Positions 8,771-17,752 are shown, counted from the first letter of the stretch. The stretch: 64,000 nucleotides of DNA from an uncultured bacterium (GCA_947169285.1 CAMVPB010000002.1:62001-126000); one strand, 5' to 3'. Notes: generated from the sequence alone by a model not told the origin. A program made the numbers and translations.

Positions 8771-9358
8771 ATGAAAAAATTTAAAAATAAGAAAATATTG
8801 TTATCTTTTATTATATTATTTTTAATTGGACTAGCTTTTGGATTAATATTTAATTTTTATATAAGTGGTATTGATAGAACACTTATAAAAAAAGAAATGA
8901 CAGAGTATTTTTTAATTATTAAAAATAATTTATCTTATAGTAAAGGATTAATAAAAAGTTTTAAAACTAATATGCTATATATTACTTTAATTTGGGCTAT
9001 AGGAATTATACCATTTTTATTTTTAGTAAATTATTTTATAGTCTTTTATAAAGGATTCTTAATAGGATTTTCAGTATCTTCAATTATAATGATATATAAA
9101 TTAAAAGGATTACTAGTTTCATTAATATTTTTATTTCCTCATGAATTTATTAACATATTTATATTTATTACTTTATCTGTTTCCTCAATAAAATTCTCAA
9201 AAAAAATATATAATAAAATAAAAAGTAATAATGTTGTTAATCTTAAGAAAGAATATATAGATTATGTAAAAATTTATATATTATTTATTGTTATCTCTAT
9301 AGTAAGTAGTTTATTAGAAATATTTTTTAATTCACTTTTAATAAGACTTGTGATATAA
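8771..9358 (+). CDS. spoIIM: Stage II sporulation protein M (SpoIIM)-like membrane protein
   Basis: 195 residues with about five transmembrane helices and the SpoIIM/DUF95 layout: an N-terminal helix with a GLAFGLIFNF motif, an amphipathic connector with N-x-L-x-Y, the central YFIVFYKGFLIGFSVS and the LFPHEFINIFIF motif. SpoIIM works with SpoIID and SpoIIP in septal peptidoglycan remodelling during engulfment. SpoIID and SpoIIP are not in this window. The ribosome-binding site is weak. mnmA starts 26 bases downstream. Confidence 0.85.
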   Translation: MKKFKNKKILLSFIILFLIGLAFGLIFNFYISGIDRTLIKKEMTEYFLIIKNNLSYSKGLIKSFKTNMLYITLIWAIGIIPFLFLVNYFIVFYKGFLIGFSVSSIIMIYKLKGLLVSLIFLFPHEFINIFIFITLSVSSIKFSKKIYNKIKSNNVVNLKKEYIDYVKIYILFIVISIVSSLLEIFFNSLLIRLVI

Positions 9359-9384
9359 TTAAGCGCGGAAAGGAGTAGATAGTT

Positions 9385-10473
9385 ATGAAAGTAGTAGTTG
9401 GTATGAGCGGTGGGGTAGATAGTGCTGTTTCAGCTTATTTACTTCAAAAGGAAGATTATGAAGTAATAGGACTTTTCATGAAAAACTGGGATTCTAATAT
9501 AAATAACGACCCTGAAGGAATAACTGATGGTATATGTCCTCAAGAGCAAGATTATATAGATGCTAAAAAAGTGTGTGATGAATTATCAATACCACTATAT
9601 AGAGTAGATTTTATTAAAGAATATTGGGATAACGTATTTAAATACTTCTTAAATGAGTTAGAGAAGGGTAGAACACCAAATCCAGATATTATGTGTAATA
9701 AATATATAAAATTTGATGTATTTATTAATGAAGCAAGAAAACTTGGAGCGGATAAAATTGCAACTGGACATTATGCAATTATAAAAGATGGTAAAATTTA
9801 TAAAGGAATTGATTCTAACAAAGATCAAACATATTTTTTATCACAAGTAACTAAAGAACAATTTAAAGATATTTTATTTCCAGTAGGCACTTATACTAAA
9901 GAGCAAGTTAGAAAGATAGCGCATGATGCAAATTTACCAGTTTCAGATAAAAAAGATTCAACAGGTATATGTTTCATAGGAGAAAGAAATTATCAAAAAT
10001 TTGTATCTAATTATTTAAAAGGTAAGGATGGAGATATTAAAGATATTGATACTTTAGAAGTAATTGGACGTCATCATGGACTTATGAATTATACAATTGG
10101 TCAAAGAAGAAATGTTGGAATTTCTGGAGATGAAAAAAGACATTATGTATGTGGTAAAGATGTAAAAAATAACATATTATATGTTGCCTTTGGTGATGAT
10201 AATAAATATTTAATGTCAAATGAGGCAGTAATTGAAAACTTGAATTTTATAAGTGATTTAAGACCAACAGAGGCCACTTGTAAATTTAGATATAGATCTC
10301 ATGATGTAAATATTAAAATTGAATATAAAGATAATGAATTAATAGTTAAATATAGTGGTGAAAAAGCTGTTACTCCTGGACAAGCATGTGTCATATATTA
10401 TAATGATGAAATGATAATAGGTGGCATTATTAAAGAGGTTAGAAATGATGGTAAAAAGCTATGGTATTTATAA
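9385..10473 (+). CDS. mnmA: tRNA-specific 2-thiouridylase MnmA
   Basis: 362 residues. It thiolates U34 in the anticodons of tRNA Lys, Glu and Gln using ATP and a persulfide sulphur. The N-terminal PP-loop SGGVDSAVSA, the catalytic Cys in NPDIMCNKYIKF, the ATGHYA motif and the second catalytic Cys in STGICFIGERN are all present. The PRC-like region (GRHHGLMNYTIGQRRNVGIS) and the C-terminal domain (CKFRYRS, VTPGQACVIY) follow. A GGAG ribosome-binding site precedes the ATG. Confidence 0.97.
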   Translation: MKVVVGMSGGVDSAVSAYLLQKEDYEVIGLFMKNWDSNINNDPEGITDGICPQEQDYIDAKKVCDELSIPLYRVDFIKEYWDNVFKYFLNELEKGRTPNPDIMCNKYIKFDVFINEARKLGADKIATGHYAIIKDGKIYKGIDSNKDQTYFLSQVTKEQFKDILFPVGTYTKEQVRKIAHDANLPVSDKKDSTGICFIGERNYQKFVSNYLKGKDGDIKDIDTLEVIGRHHGLMNYTIGQRRNVGISGDEKRHYVCGKDVKNNILYVAFGDDNKYLMSNEAVIENLNFISDLRPTEATCKFRYRSHDVNIKIEYKDNELIVKYSGEKAVTPGQACVIYYNDEMIIGGIIKEVRNDGKKLWYL

Positions 10474-10559
10474 AAAAATAAAAATTTTATAAAAAAGTGT
10501 AGCTTTTTCCTCATTTTGTGATAAAATATGTAAGGTTTTAAAGAAAGGAGGGAAGCTCT

Positions 10560-10790
10560 ATGGAATTTCAAAACATTGATGAACTTAAAGAATATATTCA
10601 CAAAAGAGCGATAAAAAGAACAAAAATTAAATTAAGATTAGCTAGACATAAGAAATTAGACACATCAAATGAAACTTTAAATGATATTTATAAAGCTTCA
10701 TTAAAAGAAATAAAGCAAGAGATCTTAGAAGGATTTAAAAATGGCGAAATAACTGTTTTAAATCAAAAAATAAGAAAAAGAATTAAATAG
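10560..10790 (+). CDS. Hypothetical basic helical protein, 76 aa
   Basis: A Lys/Arg-rich soluble protein predicted to be mostly helical (IKRTKIKLRLARHKKLD; KEIKQEILEGFKNGEIT). A very strong AAAGGAGGG ribosome-binding site supports real, well-translated expression. It has its own terminator at 10801-10856. No family is recognised. The high positive charge would fit a nucleic-acid-associated protein, but nothing in the sequence demonstrates this. Confidence 0.7.
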   Translation: MEFQNIDELKEYIHKRAIKRTKIKLRLARHKKLDTSNETLNDIYKASLKEIKQEILEGFKNGEITVLNQKIRKRIK

Positions 10791-10800
10791 TTATATTTTT

Positions 10801-10856
10801 AAAAAGCAAAAATAAATATTTAAGTAAATTATTAAGTAAGTATTTTTGCTTTTTTA
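10801..10856 (+). terminator. Long-stem terminator after the 76-aa gene
   Basis: Perfect 14-bp stem (10801-10814 with 10841-10854) around a 26-nt AT loop, followed by T-rich sequence. Confidence 0.8.
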
Positions 10857-10868
10857 TTTGATTTTTAC

Positions 10869-10898
10869 TTGACATTTATTATGTAAACATTATACAAT
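10869..10898 (+). promoter_or_regulatory. Promoter of the XRE regulator gene
   Basis: TTGACA at 10869-10874 and a TATACAAT -10 region at 10891-10898, with spacing 16-18 depending on the hexamer chosen. The spacer carries a near-palindrome (ATGTAAACAT). Because the next gene encodes an HTH protein this could be its autoregulatory operator; that is inference. Confidence 0.7.
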
Positions 10899-10927
10899 TA
10901 ATTTATAAGAGAGTAGGAGGAATAAGC

Positions 10928-11704
10928 ATGACTTATTTAAATGAATTATTACAAGAAGTTGGTATTTCTAAAGTAAAATTAGCAAAATACTTAGGCGTTT
11001 CAAGACAAATGATATATAATTATTTGGAACTTGAAAATTTAAACAAATGGCCAAAAGAAAAGAAAATTTTATTGTTTAAACTATTTGATATTGAAAATGG
11101 TGATGAGGAAACATTAAAAAAGATTAAAGTTAATGCTGATTATTTAGAACAAATAGAAACAAGACTTTACCAAAATATTAAAGAAGAAGATAATACAGAG
11201 CAATATTTTGATTTAAAAGGGTTATCAAAAGAAGAAAAAGATCTATTGAATGATATAATATTCTTAGTAAGAGAAAAATTTTCTGATGAAAAAAAAGGAA
11301 GAGACACTTACTATACTTTTCTTTATTTATACCATGCATTACAATCTATGGATAATGTTCCAGAAATTAAATATATTTTGGCATATTTTTCAAAGAAAAA
11401 TGGGTTTACAGATCCGATGGAATTCAAATTAGATGAAACTAAACAATTTATATTAGAAAGTATTATATTTACAGCATTTAATTTATATAATGATGGGGGA
11501 GCTACTAAGAGTAAACTAGTTGAATCACATAATAGATTTGTTCAAGAAATTAACACCGAAAAGGAAGAAGCATTAACAAGAACGCAACAATTAAATACAT
11601 TAAAACTTCAAGCATTAAAAGAATTAGGATACACAGATATTACTAAAGAAAATGCTACAGAAGTATTTACTAAAATAGCAGAAATTCAATCAAGAAGACC
11701 ATAA
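10928..11704 (+). CDS. XRE-family HTH transcriptional regulator
   Basis: 258 residues. Residues about 1-55 form a Cro/C1-type helix-turn-helix (LNELLQEVGISKVKLAKYLGVSRQMIYNYLEL). The rest is a helical, charged region without a recognised ligand domain, ending in a putative coiled-coil (RTQQLNTLKLQALKELGY). It is preceded by a consensus promoter and an AGGAGG ribosome-binding site and followed by a terminator, so it is monocistronic. Targets unknown. Confidence 0.8.
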   Translation: MTYLNELLQEVGISKVKLAKYLGVSRQMIYNYLELENLNKWPKEKKILLFKLFDIENGDEETLKKIKVNADYLEQIETRLYQNIKEEDNTEQYFDLKGLSKEEKDLLNDIIFLVREKFSDEKKGRDTYYTFLYLYHALQSMDNVPEIKYILAYFSKKNGFTDPMEFKLDETKQFILESIIFTAFNLYNDGGATKSKLVESHNRFVQEINTEKEEALTRTQQLNTLKLQALKELGYTDITKENATEVFTKIAEIQSRRP

Positions 11705-11722
11705 TAAAGTCTTCTTTTCTTT
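11693..11722 (+). terminator. Terminator of the XRE gene
   Basis: 7-bp stem AGAAGAC/GTCTTCT (11693-11699 with 11709-11715) and a T-rich tail. Confidence 0.75.
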
Positions 11723-11761
11723 TTTATATAACATTTCGTATAATATATATTATGTTAACTT

Positions 11762-12520
11762 CTATAATATAAAATGATTTACAATAACTAAAATATTACC
11801 TATTATTAATCCTAATATGATATACCTTTCTTTTTTATACTTTAATACTTCTGGTAATAATTCATTGATTGATAATGTTATCATTATTCCAGCTACTAAT
11901 AATAATACTATAGCAAGTGATAAATCAGTTATATAATTTTTAAACAATAAATAAGTTAATAATGCTCCTATTGGTTCAGCAATACCCGATATCAAAGAGT
12001 ACACTACTCCCCTTTTTTTAGAACCTGTAGAGTAGTATATAGGAACAGATATAGATATTCCTTCTGGAATATTGTGCATCATAATTGCAATTCCTAAACT
12101 TATACCAAGAGTTAAGTCTTTATATGATGACATAAATGTTGCAATTCCTTCTGGAAAATTATGTAATAATAGGGCAATCATACTAAGTATCCCTACCCTA
12201 TATAAATTATTACTTGATGTAGTAGATTTGTCATACTTTTTTATGAAATTATTTATTATATTTACTGACAATACACCTATTAAAAATATAATTACCGCTA
12301 AAATAGTTCCTTTTAATATTCCGAAAAATCTAATAAATTGAAATGAAGAATCAGGTATTAATTCAATAATAGAAATACTTATCATAACACTAAGAGAAAA
12401 GCTCAAACAAAGTGTAATAAACTCCTCTACTCTTTTAATTCTTAAATATACAATTAAACCACCTAAAACGGTAGAAAAACCTGCAATTGTAGAGATTAAT
12501 AAGGGTAATATAATATTCAT
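11762..12520 (-). CDS. zupT: ZIP-family divalent metal transporter (ZupT-like)
   Basis: 252 residues with about eight hydrophobic segments. The two ZIP metal-site motifs are clear: HNFPEG (His120) in TM4 and HNIPEG (His149) in TM5. The intervening cytoplasmic loop after TM3 is short and lacks the His-rich stretch of many eukaryotic ZIPs. ZIP proteins import zinc and other divalent metals into the cytoplasm. Substrate preference cannot be decided from sequence. Confidence 0.92.
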   Translation of the reverse strand: MNIILPLLISTIAGFSTVLGGLIVYLRIKRVEEFITLCLSFSLSVMISISIIELIPDSSFQFIRFFGILKGTILAVIIFLIGVLSVNIINNFIKKYDKSTTSSNNLYRVGILSMIALLLHNFPEGIATFMSSYKDLTLGISLGIAIMMHNIPEGISISVPIYYSTGSKKRGVVYSLISGIAEPIGALLTYLLFKNYITDLSLAIVLLLVAGIMITLSINELLPEVLKYKKERYIILGLIIGNILVIVNHFIL

Positions 12521-12653
12521 AATATATTATATAAAAATGATAAGTTAATATTACAATTATTACCATTTAAACCAATTATTGGTATATTATTTTAAGTAAA
12601 AGATACATTTATAATATTCTTTTGGAAATAATAAAAATAGGTGGTGATTAAAG

Positions 12654-12779
12654 ATGGCTAATAGAACTAATTCAAGAACAAGTTCTAGAAACAACTCTAG
12701 AAGAAGTAATTCTAGAAGTAATAAAAGAGCAAATAAGAAACAACAAGAATCTAGAAATTGCAACAATAGCAGAAAATAA
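12654..12779 (+). CDS. Small Ser/Asn/Arg-rich protein, 41 aa
   Basis: 41 residues: a run of NSR-type repeats (RTNSRTSSRNNSRRSNSR) followed by SNKRANKKQQE and one Cys. The AGGTGGTGA sequence just upstream is a good ribosome-binding site. The protein is highly basic and low in complexity, so likely disordered and nucleic-acid binding. It could be a spore-associated or DNA-packing miniprotein, but no family is recognised. The antisense frame here is a Leu-rich artefact. Confidence 0.55.
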   Translation: MANRTNSRTSSRNNSRRSNSRSNKRANKKQQESRNCNNSRK

Positions 12780-12788
12780 TTAACCATA

Positions 12789-12819
12789 AAAAAAGAAGAT
12801 GAATTTATTCTTCTTTTTT
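12789..12819. terminator. Bidirectional terminator between the 41-aa gene and deoB
   Basis: 11-bp perfect stem (12789-12799 with 12809-12819) with A and T runs on both sides. It serves the plus-strand small gene and the minus-strand deoB, whose stop codon lies within it. Confidence 0.75.
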
Positions 12820-13971
12820 AATTTCATTCATAAAAGATTCACCATAATGTAAAGGATTATTAATTCCGAAATTATCTAATATTGTTGCACCTATATCAGC
12901 AAAACTATTTCTATCCCCTATTCTTCTAGAATTAATAATTGATGGGCTAAATATTATTAAAGGAGTATTTTCTCTTGTGTGATCGGTTCCTTTAAATGTG
13001 GGATCATTACCATGGTCAGAAGTAAATATTGCTAAATCATCTGATTTAAGGTTTTTTAAAAATATTGGTAAATAATAATTAAATTCTTCTAATGCTTTTA
13101 AATAATTCTCTTTATCTCTTCTATGACCATATTTTGAATCAAAGTCATTTAAATTAGTAAAACATAGTCCACTAAAATTACCTTTTGAGAAATCAATAAG
13201 TTTCATTAATCCATCTAAATTATTTTTAGTTTTAATTGAATTAGTAACACCTTTATTATTAAATAAATCAGATATTTTACCAATTGCAATTGTCTTATAT
13301 TCATTACAAGATAATAAATCTAGTACATTAAGTGGTGGATCTACTGTATAATCATGTCTATTTGCTGTTCTTGTATATATACCATTTTCATATACATAAG
13401 GTCTTGCAATAACTCTACCAATATTATAAGGACTAATAGATGCAATATCTTTAACAGTCTTACATATTCTATATAATTCATCAAGTGGTATTACTTTTTC
13501 ATCAGCAGCGATTTGTAAAACAGAATCTGCTGAAGTATATACTATTAAAGCCCCTGTTTCTCTTTGCATTTGACCTAATTCTTTAATTATTTCAGTACCA
13601 GATGCTACAGTATTCCCAATAACATCTCTTCCTGATATTTCTTTTATTTTAGAAATTAATTCTAAAGGAAATCCATTAGGATAAGTTTTAAAAGGTTCAT
13701 CTAAAACAATTCCCATCATTTCATAATGACCATTTAATGAGTCTTTTTCTAAATTTTTTGGTTTTAATTTTGAATATATTGAATATTTAGTGTCATTTTC
13801 TTTACCTATTAAATTTAAAAAGCCTAATTTTTCCATTATATTTAAATTATAATTGACATTATCAGTTACATGTTTTAATGTGTTTGCTCCAGAATCTCCA
13901 AATTTATCAGCATCTTCTGCAGAACCAACTCCAAATCCATCTAATACTATTAAAAATATTCTTTTAAACAT
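12805..13971 (-). CDS. deoB: Phosphopentomutase DeoB
   Basis: 388 residues, usual DeoB length. It interconverts ribose/deoxyribose 1- and 5-phosphates in nucleoside salvage. It is an alkaline-phosphatase-superfamily enzyme: the N-terminal metal site VLDGFGVGSAEDADKFGDSGANT, the GHYEMMG cap region, ASGTEII, and the C-terminal metal ligands TSDHGNDPTFKGTDHTRENTP are all visible. It follows xerD with a two-base gap, so the two are probably cotranscribed (xerD-deoB order, as in several Bacilli). Confidence 0.97.
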   Translation of the reverse strand: MFKRIFLIVLDGFGVGSAEDADKFGDSGANTLKHVTDNVNYNLNIMEKLGFLNLIGKENDTKYSIYSKLKPKNLEKDSLNGHYEMMGIVLDEPFKTYPNGFPLELISKIKEISGRDVIGNTVASGTEIIKELGQMQRETGALIVYTSADSVLQIAADEKVIPLDELYRICKTVKDIASISPYNIGRVIARPYVYENGIYTRTANRHDYTVDPPLNVLDLLSCNEYKTIAIGKISDLFNNKGVTNSIKTKNNLDGLMKLIDFSKGNFSGLCFTNLNDFDSKYGHRRDKENYLKALEEFNYYLPIFLKNLKSDDLAIFTSDHGNDPTFKGTDHTRENTPLIIFSPSIINSRRIGDRNSFADIGATILDNFGINNPLHYGESFMNEIKKEE

Positions 13972-13973
13972 AT

Positions 13974-14867
13974 TTATTCCTCCTTATTTGCTCTTACCAT
14001 ATTTTCAAAATAACTTTTCTTAACAAAATCATTTGATAAATGAGTATATATTTCAGTAGTTGTTATATTTTCATGACCTAATAATAATTGAACGCTTCTT
14101 ATATCCGCGCCATTCTCTATCATATGAGTTGCAAAGCTATGCCTTAATATATGTGGTGAAACATCTTTTTTGATATTTTTTTTTAATGCTTCTTTTTTAA
14201 TAATTTTTAAAAAAGCTACTCTACTCAATTTTTCTCCATGATTATTTAAAAATAAATAATTATTAATCTTTTTATTTTTAGGAAAAAATGAATTTCTATA
14301 TTCTTCAATATATATTTTTAAATACTTAAGTGCTATATCACTTATAGGTAATATTCTTTCCTTAGCGCCCTTCCCTTTTATTAAAACTTTACAATTATAA
14401 AAATCAATATATCCTACTTCTAATGATAATATTTCACTTACTCTAGTACCAGTAGCGTACATGAGTTCAAACATTGCTTTATTTCTATAATCAAATTTAT
14501 CACTTAAATTAATATTTAATAATTTATCTACTTCTTCAACTGTCAAATATTTTGGTAATCTTTTACTACTTTTTCTTGAAGAAAAATATTCCATTGGATT
14601 TTTATCTATATAATTCTTTCTAAATAGAAATTTATAAAACTCATTTAAAACAGTTATTTCATGATTTATAGAAGAATTTGAATGAGTATTATTTAAATGA
14701 GATAAATGCTTTTCAATATCTTTATCAGTTATCTTTGATAAATCCTTGTTTATAAATCTTTTAAATAAATTCAAAGAATTAGTATAACTTTCTATTGTGT
14801 TGTCACTTAGCTTTTTAGTAAGAGTTATATAAGTTATATATTCATTTATCATCTTATCCATATACAT
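13974..14867 (-). CDS. xerD: Tyrosine recombinase XerD/XerC-type
   Basis: 297 residues, the standard Xer length, with an N-terminal SAM-like core-binding domain and a C-terminal catalytic domain. The catalytic residues are present: Arg in GTRVSEIL, Lys in LIKGKGAKERILP, HxxR in HILRHSFATHM, His in LLGHENITTT and the nucleophile Tyr in EIYTH. Xer recombinases resolve chromosome dimers at dif. The linkage to deoB favours a housekeeping Xer protein over a mobile integrase. XerC/XerD assignment is by context. Confidence 0.88.
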   Translation of the reverse strand: MYMDKMINEYITYITLTKKLSDNTIESYTNSLNLFKRFINKDLSKITDKDIEKHLSHLNNTHSNSSINHEITVLNEFYKFLFRKNYIDKNPMEYFSSRKSSKRLPKYLTVEEVDKLLNINLSDKFDYRNKAMFELMYATGTRVSEILSLEVGYIDFYNCKVLIKGKGAKERILPISDIALKYLKIYIEEYRNSFFPKNKKINNYLFLNNHGEKLSRVAFLKIIKKEALKKNIKKDVSPHILRHSFATHMIENGADIRSVQLLLGHENITTTEIYTHLSNDFVKKSYFENMVRANKEE

Positions 14868-14963
14868 ATTATCTCACAAATTTAATTATATAACAATTGT
14901 AATCTTAACATTTACATATTTTAATAATATGTTATAATATATAAGCACATCGAGGAGAAGTTT

Positions 14964-15332
14964 ATGGAAACAAATGATTTATATGTAGCTGTTATGTATG
15001 CTAAAAATAAAAATATAAAAAAAATAATTCGTATGTTTTTAGTTACTCCAATTAAAGAGTACAGCATATTTTCATCCAAATCTATTATTAAAGGATTTAA
15101 AGAGGTTATCACAAATATTACTTTAATTAAAGGGTTTAATAATAAAGATATAAATAACAAGAATATCGAATGGGAAATTTTAAATGGCAAAGTAACAAAT
15201 TTAATACCCGAAAAAGAGATTTTAAAGTATATAAATATTGATAAAACTGAAATGAGTAGATTGTTAGCTGAATCTTTTGAAGAAGCAAATAAATTATTGA
15301 TAAATAATAAAATAAAAATAAAGACCAAATAA
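14964..15332 (+). CDS. Hypothetical protein, 122 aa
   Basis: A soluble, mixed alpha/beta protein (YVAVMYAKNKNIKKIIRMF; a C-terminal helix MSRLLAESFEEANKLL). The ATG follows a GAGGAG ribosome-binding site and the gene ends in a terminator, supporting a real gene. No recognised family. It is divergently placed relative to xerD, with a shared AT-rich promoter region of about 100 bases. Confidence 0.65.
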   Translation: METNDLYVAVMYAKNKNIKKIIRMFLVTPIKEYSIFSSKSIIKGFKEVITNITLIKGFNNKDINNKNIEWEILNGKVTNLIPEKEILKYINIDKTEMSRLLAESFEEANKLLINNKIKIKTK

Positions 15333-15349
15333 TGGTCTTTTATTCTTTT
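15320..15349 (+). terminator. Terminator after the 122-aa gene
   Basis: 8-bp stem AAAGACCA/TGGTCTTT (15320-15327 with 15333-15340) followed by a T-rich tail. Confidence 0.75.
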
Positions 15350-15603
15350 ACTCTTCTGTGTTCAATACCTAAAGATTCTAGTTTTTTATTGTAATCATAT
15401 ATGATCTTTGCCCAAAATTTTGGCTCAGATGCACAACTTATTTCTGGGTTCTTATCAATAGAATAAAGAACACTAGTATCTGATATATATCTAATTGCTT
15501 CTGTTACGCTTAAATCATAATCTTCTACCAAAATACAAGCTATATCACAAATCATATTTAATTTTAAATAAGCATAATTATCTTTTATTTTATTACCTCG
15601 CAA
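15340..15603 (-). CDS. Hypothetical protein, about 80 aa, start uncertain
   Basis: A reading frame of up to 87 residues with a conserved-looking helical middle (MICDIACILVEDYDLSVTEAIRYISDTSVLYSI) and a FWAKIIYDYN tail. There is no in-frame ATG near the 5' end. TTG at 15603 is the first possible start, and a GCGAGGT ribosome-binding sequence lies just inside it, so initiation at a non-ATG codon slightly downstream is also possible. The layout resembles small DUF3791/DUF3990-neighbour proteins of gut Firmicutes only loosely; function unknown. Confidence 0.55.
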   Translation of the reverse strand: MRGNKIKDNYAYLKLNMICDIACILVEDYDLSVTEAIRYISDTSVLYSIDKNPEISCASEPKFWAKIIYDYNKKLESLGIEHRRVKE

Positions 15604-15671
15604 TAAGTATTCTATTATATTTATAATTTAAAGCCAAACAATTATGTGTTAAAATATTTATAGGAGTAATT

Positions 15672-16877
15672 ATGGAATTATTACAAAATAAATTAAGGCC
15701 TAATAAAATTAAAGATGTTGTTGGTCAAACACATTTAATTGGTGAAAATAAGATACTTTCTAATTTAGTTAAAAATAAAAAAATTTTTAATATGATTTTA
15801 TATGGTAAAAGCGGTATTGGTAAAACAACTATAGCACTTGCCCTTATAAATGAACTTGGAATGAATTATAGAATATTAAATGCTACAATTAATTCAAAAA
15901 AAGATTTTGATATTGTTTTTGAAGAAGCAAAAATGTATGATGGATTAATACTTGTAATAGATGAGATACATAGAATGAATAAAGATAAACAAGACTTGCT
16001 TCTATCTTATTTAGAAAGTGGAATCATTACATTAATAGGACTTACTTCGTCTAATCCATATCATTCAATAAATCCCGCTATTAGAAGTAGATGTCAAATA
16101 TTAGAACTTAAACCTATTTCTAATGAAAATATAATAAAAGCTATTAAAAGTATTAAAAAAGTATTGCCTGATTTAAAATTAGATAAAAAAACAATTGAAT
16201 ATATTGCATCTCTTTCAAATGGTGATTTAAGATATGCTTATAACCTAGTAGAATTTTGTTATTATAGTTTTGGTCCCTCTTTTAATGTGAAAAATATAGA
16301 AGAAATAATTACAAAATCAAATTTAAAAAGTGATAAAAACGAAGATGAATATTACAATACTATAAGTGCTTTTCAAAAAAGTATAAGAGGATCAGATGTT
16401 AATGCTTCACTACATTATCTTGCTAGATTAATTGAAGCGGGAGACTATGATATTATATATAGAAGAATGCTTGCCATTTGTTATGAAGATATAGGACTTG
16501 CAAATCCATCAATGGGACCAAAAGTAATTGCTGCTATTGAAGCTTCTGAAAGAATTGGCTATCCAGAGTTAATTTTACCGCTTTCTAATGCTGTTATAGA
16601 TATGGCACTATCTCCTAAAAGTAATTCAGCATATCTTGCAATACATGGTGCAATAAATAGATTAAATGAAGGAAATATTGATCCAGTGCCAAATAATATA
16701 TCATCACATCCAATTAATTATATATACCCACACGATTATCCACCATATTATTATGTAAAACAACAATATTTACCTAAAAATATAGAAAATGATATATACT
16801 ACAAGCCAAAGAATAATAAATATGAAATTGAATTAAATAAATATAATCAAATTAGAAAAGATAGTACAAAAAAATAA
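15672..16877 (+). CDS. rarA: Replication-associated recombination protein A (RarA/MgsA), AAA+ ATPase
   Basis: 401 residues. Walker A is GKSGIGKTT and Walker B is LVIDEIHRMN; the sensor-1 region reads LIGLTSSNPYHSINPAIRSRC. The C-terminal tetramerisation part has the RarA signature (SAFQKSIRGSDVNASLHYLARLIEAGDY, DIGLANPS). RarA acts at blocked replication forks. Together with tcdA, 6S RNA and the asnS-hisS pair it reproduces the yrvN-yrvM-bsrA-aspS-hisS neighbourhood of Bacillus subtilis. Confidence 0.95.
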   Translation: MELLQNKLRPNKIKDVVGQTHLIGENKILSNLVKNKKIFNMILYGKSGIGKTTIALALINELGMNYRILNATINSKKDFDIVFEEAKMYDGLILVIDEIHRMNKDKQDLLLSYLESGIITLIGLTSSNPYHSINPAIRSRCQILELKPISNENIIKAIKSIKKVLPDLKLDKKTIEYIASLSNGDLRYAYNLVEFCYYSFGPSFNVKNIEEIITKSNLKSDKNEDEYYNTISAFQKSIRGSDVNASLHYLARLIEAGDYDIIYRRMLAICYEDIGLANPSMGPKVIAAIEASERIGYPELILPLSNAVIDMALSPKSNSAYLAIHGAINRLNEGNIDPVPNNISSHPINYIYPHDYPPYYYVKQQYLPKNIENDIYYKPKNNKYEIELNKYNQIRKDSTKK

Positions 16878-16902
16878 AAGATAGAATTTCTTTTATTTTT
16901 TT
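16868..16902. terminator. Bidirectional terminator between rarA and tcdA
   Basis: 13-bp stem (16868-16880 with 16890-16902) with flanking A and T runs between two convergent genes. Confidence 0.75.
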
Positions 16903-17564
16903 ATTACGTCATTAATTATATAATTAGTTATTAATAGTCCAGCAACTGCTGGTACATAACAAATAGAACCTAGTCCTTCTTTATTTTTTACTGTTTCAGT
17001 AGATGTTATTACATGTATTTTTTTCATTTCTGATTCAGTAAATTCTTTTCTTATTTTTTTTGCAAGAGGATCATATGATGTTTTATTTAATGTTGTTATA
17101 CTTAATTTTCCAGCATCTAATTTATTGGCAGTTCCCATAGATGAAACTAATTTTATTTTTCTATTTAAACATTCTTTCATTAATAATATTTTAACTTTTA
17201 CAGTATCACAAGCATCAACTATATAATCATAATTATCCATAAATAATAAATACATATTATTTTCATTTATGAAAGTATTTATTATATTTACATTAGCTTT
17301 TTTATTAATTAATTTTATTCTTTTTTTAAATTCTCTTGTTTTATATTTATTTAAGTTTTTAGAAGTAGATATTATTTGTCTATTTAAATTACTTGATTTT
17401 ATTAAATCTCCATCAACTAATGTTATATTTTCTACTCCACACCTTATTAAAGACTCAACAGTATATCCCCCTACTCCGCCAAGGCCTAAAACAAGTATTT
17501 TTAATTGTTTAATTTTACTTATATTATCTTGTCCAATAAGTAATTTTAATCTATCTAAATTCAT
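16893..17564 (-). CDS. tcdA: TcdA/YrvM-like ThiF-family E1 enzyme (tRNA t6A dehydratase)
   Basis: 223 residues. The Rossmann ATP-binding motif GLGGVGGYTVESLIRCGVENITLVDGD and the adenylating NLNRQI motif are typical of the HesA/MoeB/ThiF superfamily. The VDACDTVKVKILLM and SSMGTANKLD segments match the TcdA (CsdL/YgdL) subgroup, which cyclises t6A37 in tRNA to ct6A. It lies directly downstream of the 6S RNA gene, as yrvM does in Bacillus subtilis. Confidence 0.88.
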   Translation of the reverse strand: MNLDRLKLLIGQDNISKIKQLKILVLGLGGVGGYTVESLIRCGVENITLVDGDLIKSSNLNRQIISTSKNLNKYKTREFKKRIKLINKKANVNIINTFINENNMYLLFMDNYDYIVDACDTVKVKILLMKECLNRKIKLVSSMGTANKLDAGKLSITTLNKTSYDPLAKKIRKEFTESEMKKIHVITSTETVKNKEGLGSICYVPAVAGLLITNYIINDVIKK

Positions 17565-17576
17565 AAATTTCCTTTC

Positions 17577-17752
17577 AAAAAAAAGCCCAAGGATACGAAT
17601 GCTAACAATAATAAAACTCGGATTCCGAGGTGGACATCACATAACTACTTTTAGGATCCCAAAATATATGGTATTCAACACCAGCAGTTAATTAGATTTC
17701 CAATCATTTATTATGTTGGTTTATTTGTGGTCAGCTATCATTATTCTTAGGT
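17577..17752 (-). ncRNA. ssrS: Probable 6S RNA (SsrS/BsrA)
   Basis: About 176 nt of non-coding sequence between an upstream -10 box (17759-17764) and a terminator-like GGGC plus eight T. The ends can pair: CCTAAG near the 5' end (17751-17746) with CTTGGG at the 3' end (17591-17586), continued by AATAAT/ATTATT, leaving an internal unpaired region as in 6S RNA. Position is the strongest evidence: it sits immediately upstream of tcdA and close to rarA and tRNA synthetase genes, as bsrA does in Bacillus subtilis. The family fold was not computed. Confidence 0.62.

Noticed and set aside
12587-12787. Leu-rich 66-aa minus-strand frame
   Set aside because: It is antisense to the Ser/Asn/Arg-rich 41-aa gene, whose repetitive AGA/TCT codons read as Leu on the other strand; the plus frame has the ribosome-binding site.
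13974-14867. Tyrosine recombinase considered as an integrase of a mobile element
   Set aside because: Standard Xer length, two bases from deoB, and no attachment repeats or mobile-element genes nearby.
17577-17752. Non-coding region considered as a T-box riboswitch because tRNA synthetase genes are near
   Set aside because: No tRNA synthetase gene starts downstream of it on either strand, and a promoter-to-terminator unit just upstream of tcdA fits 6S RNA better.
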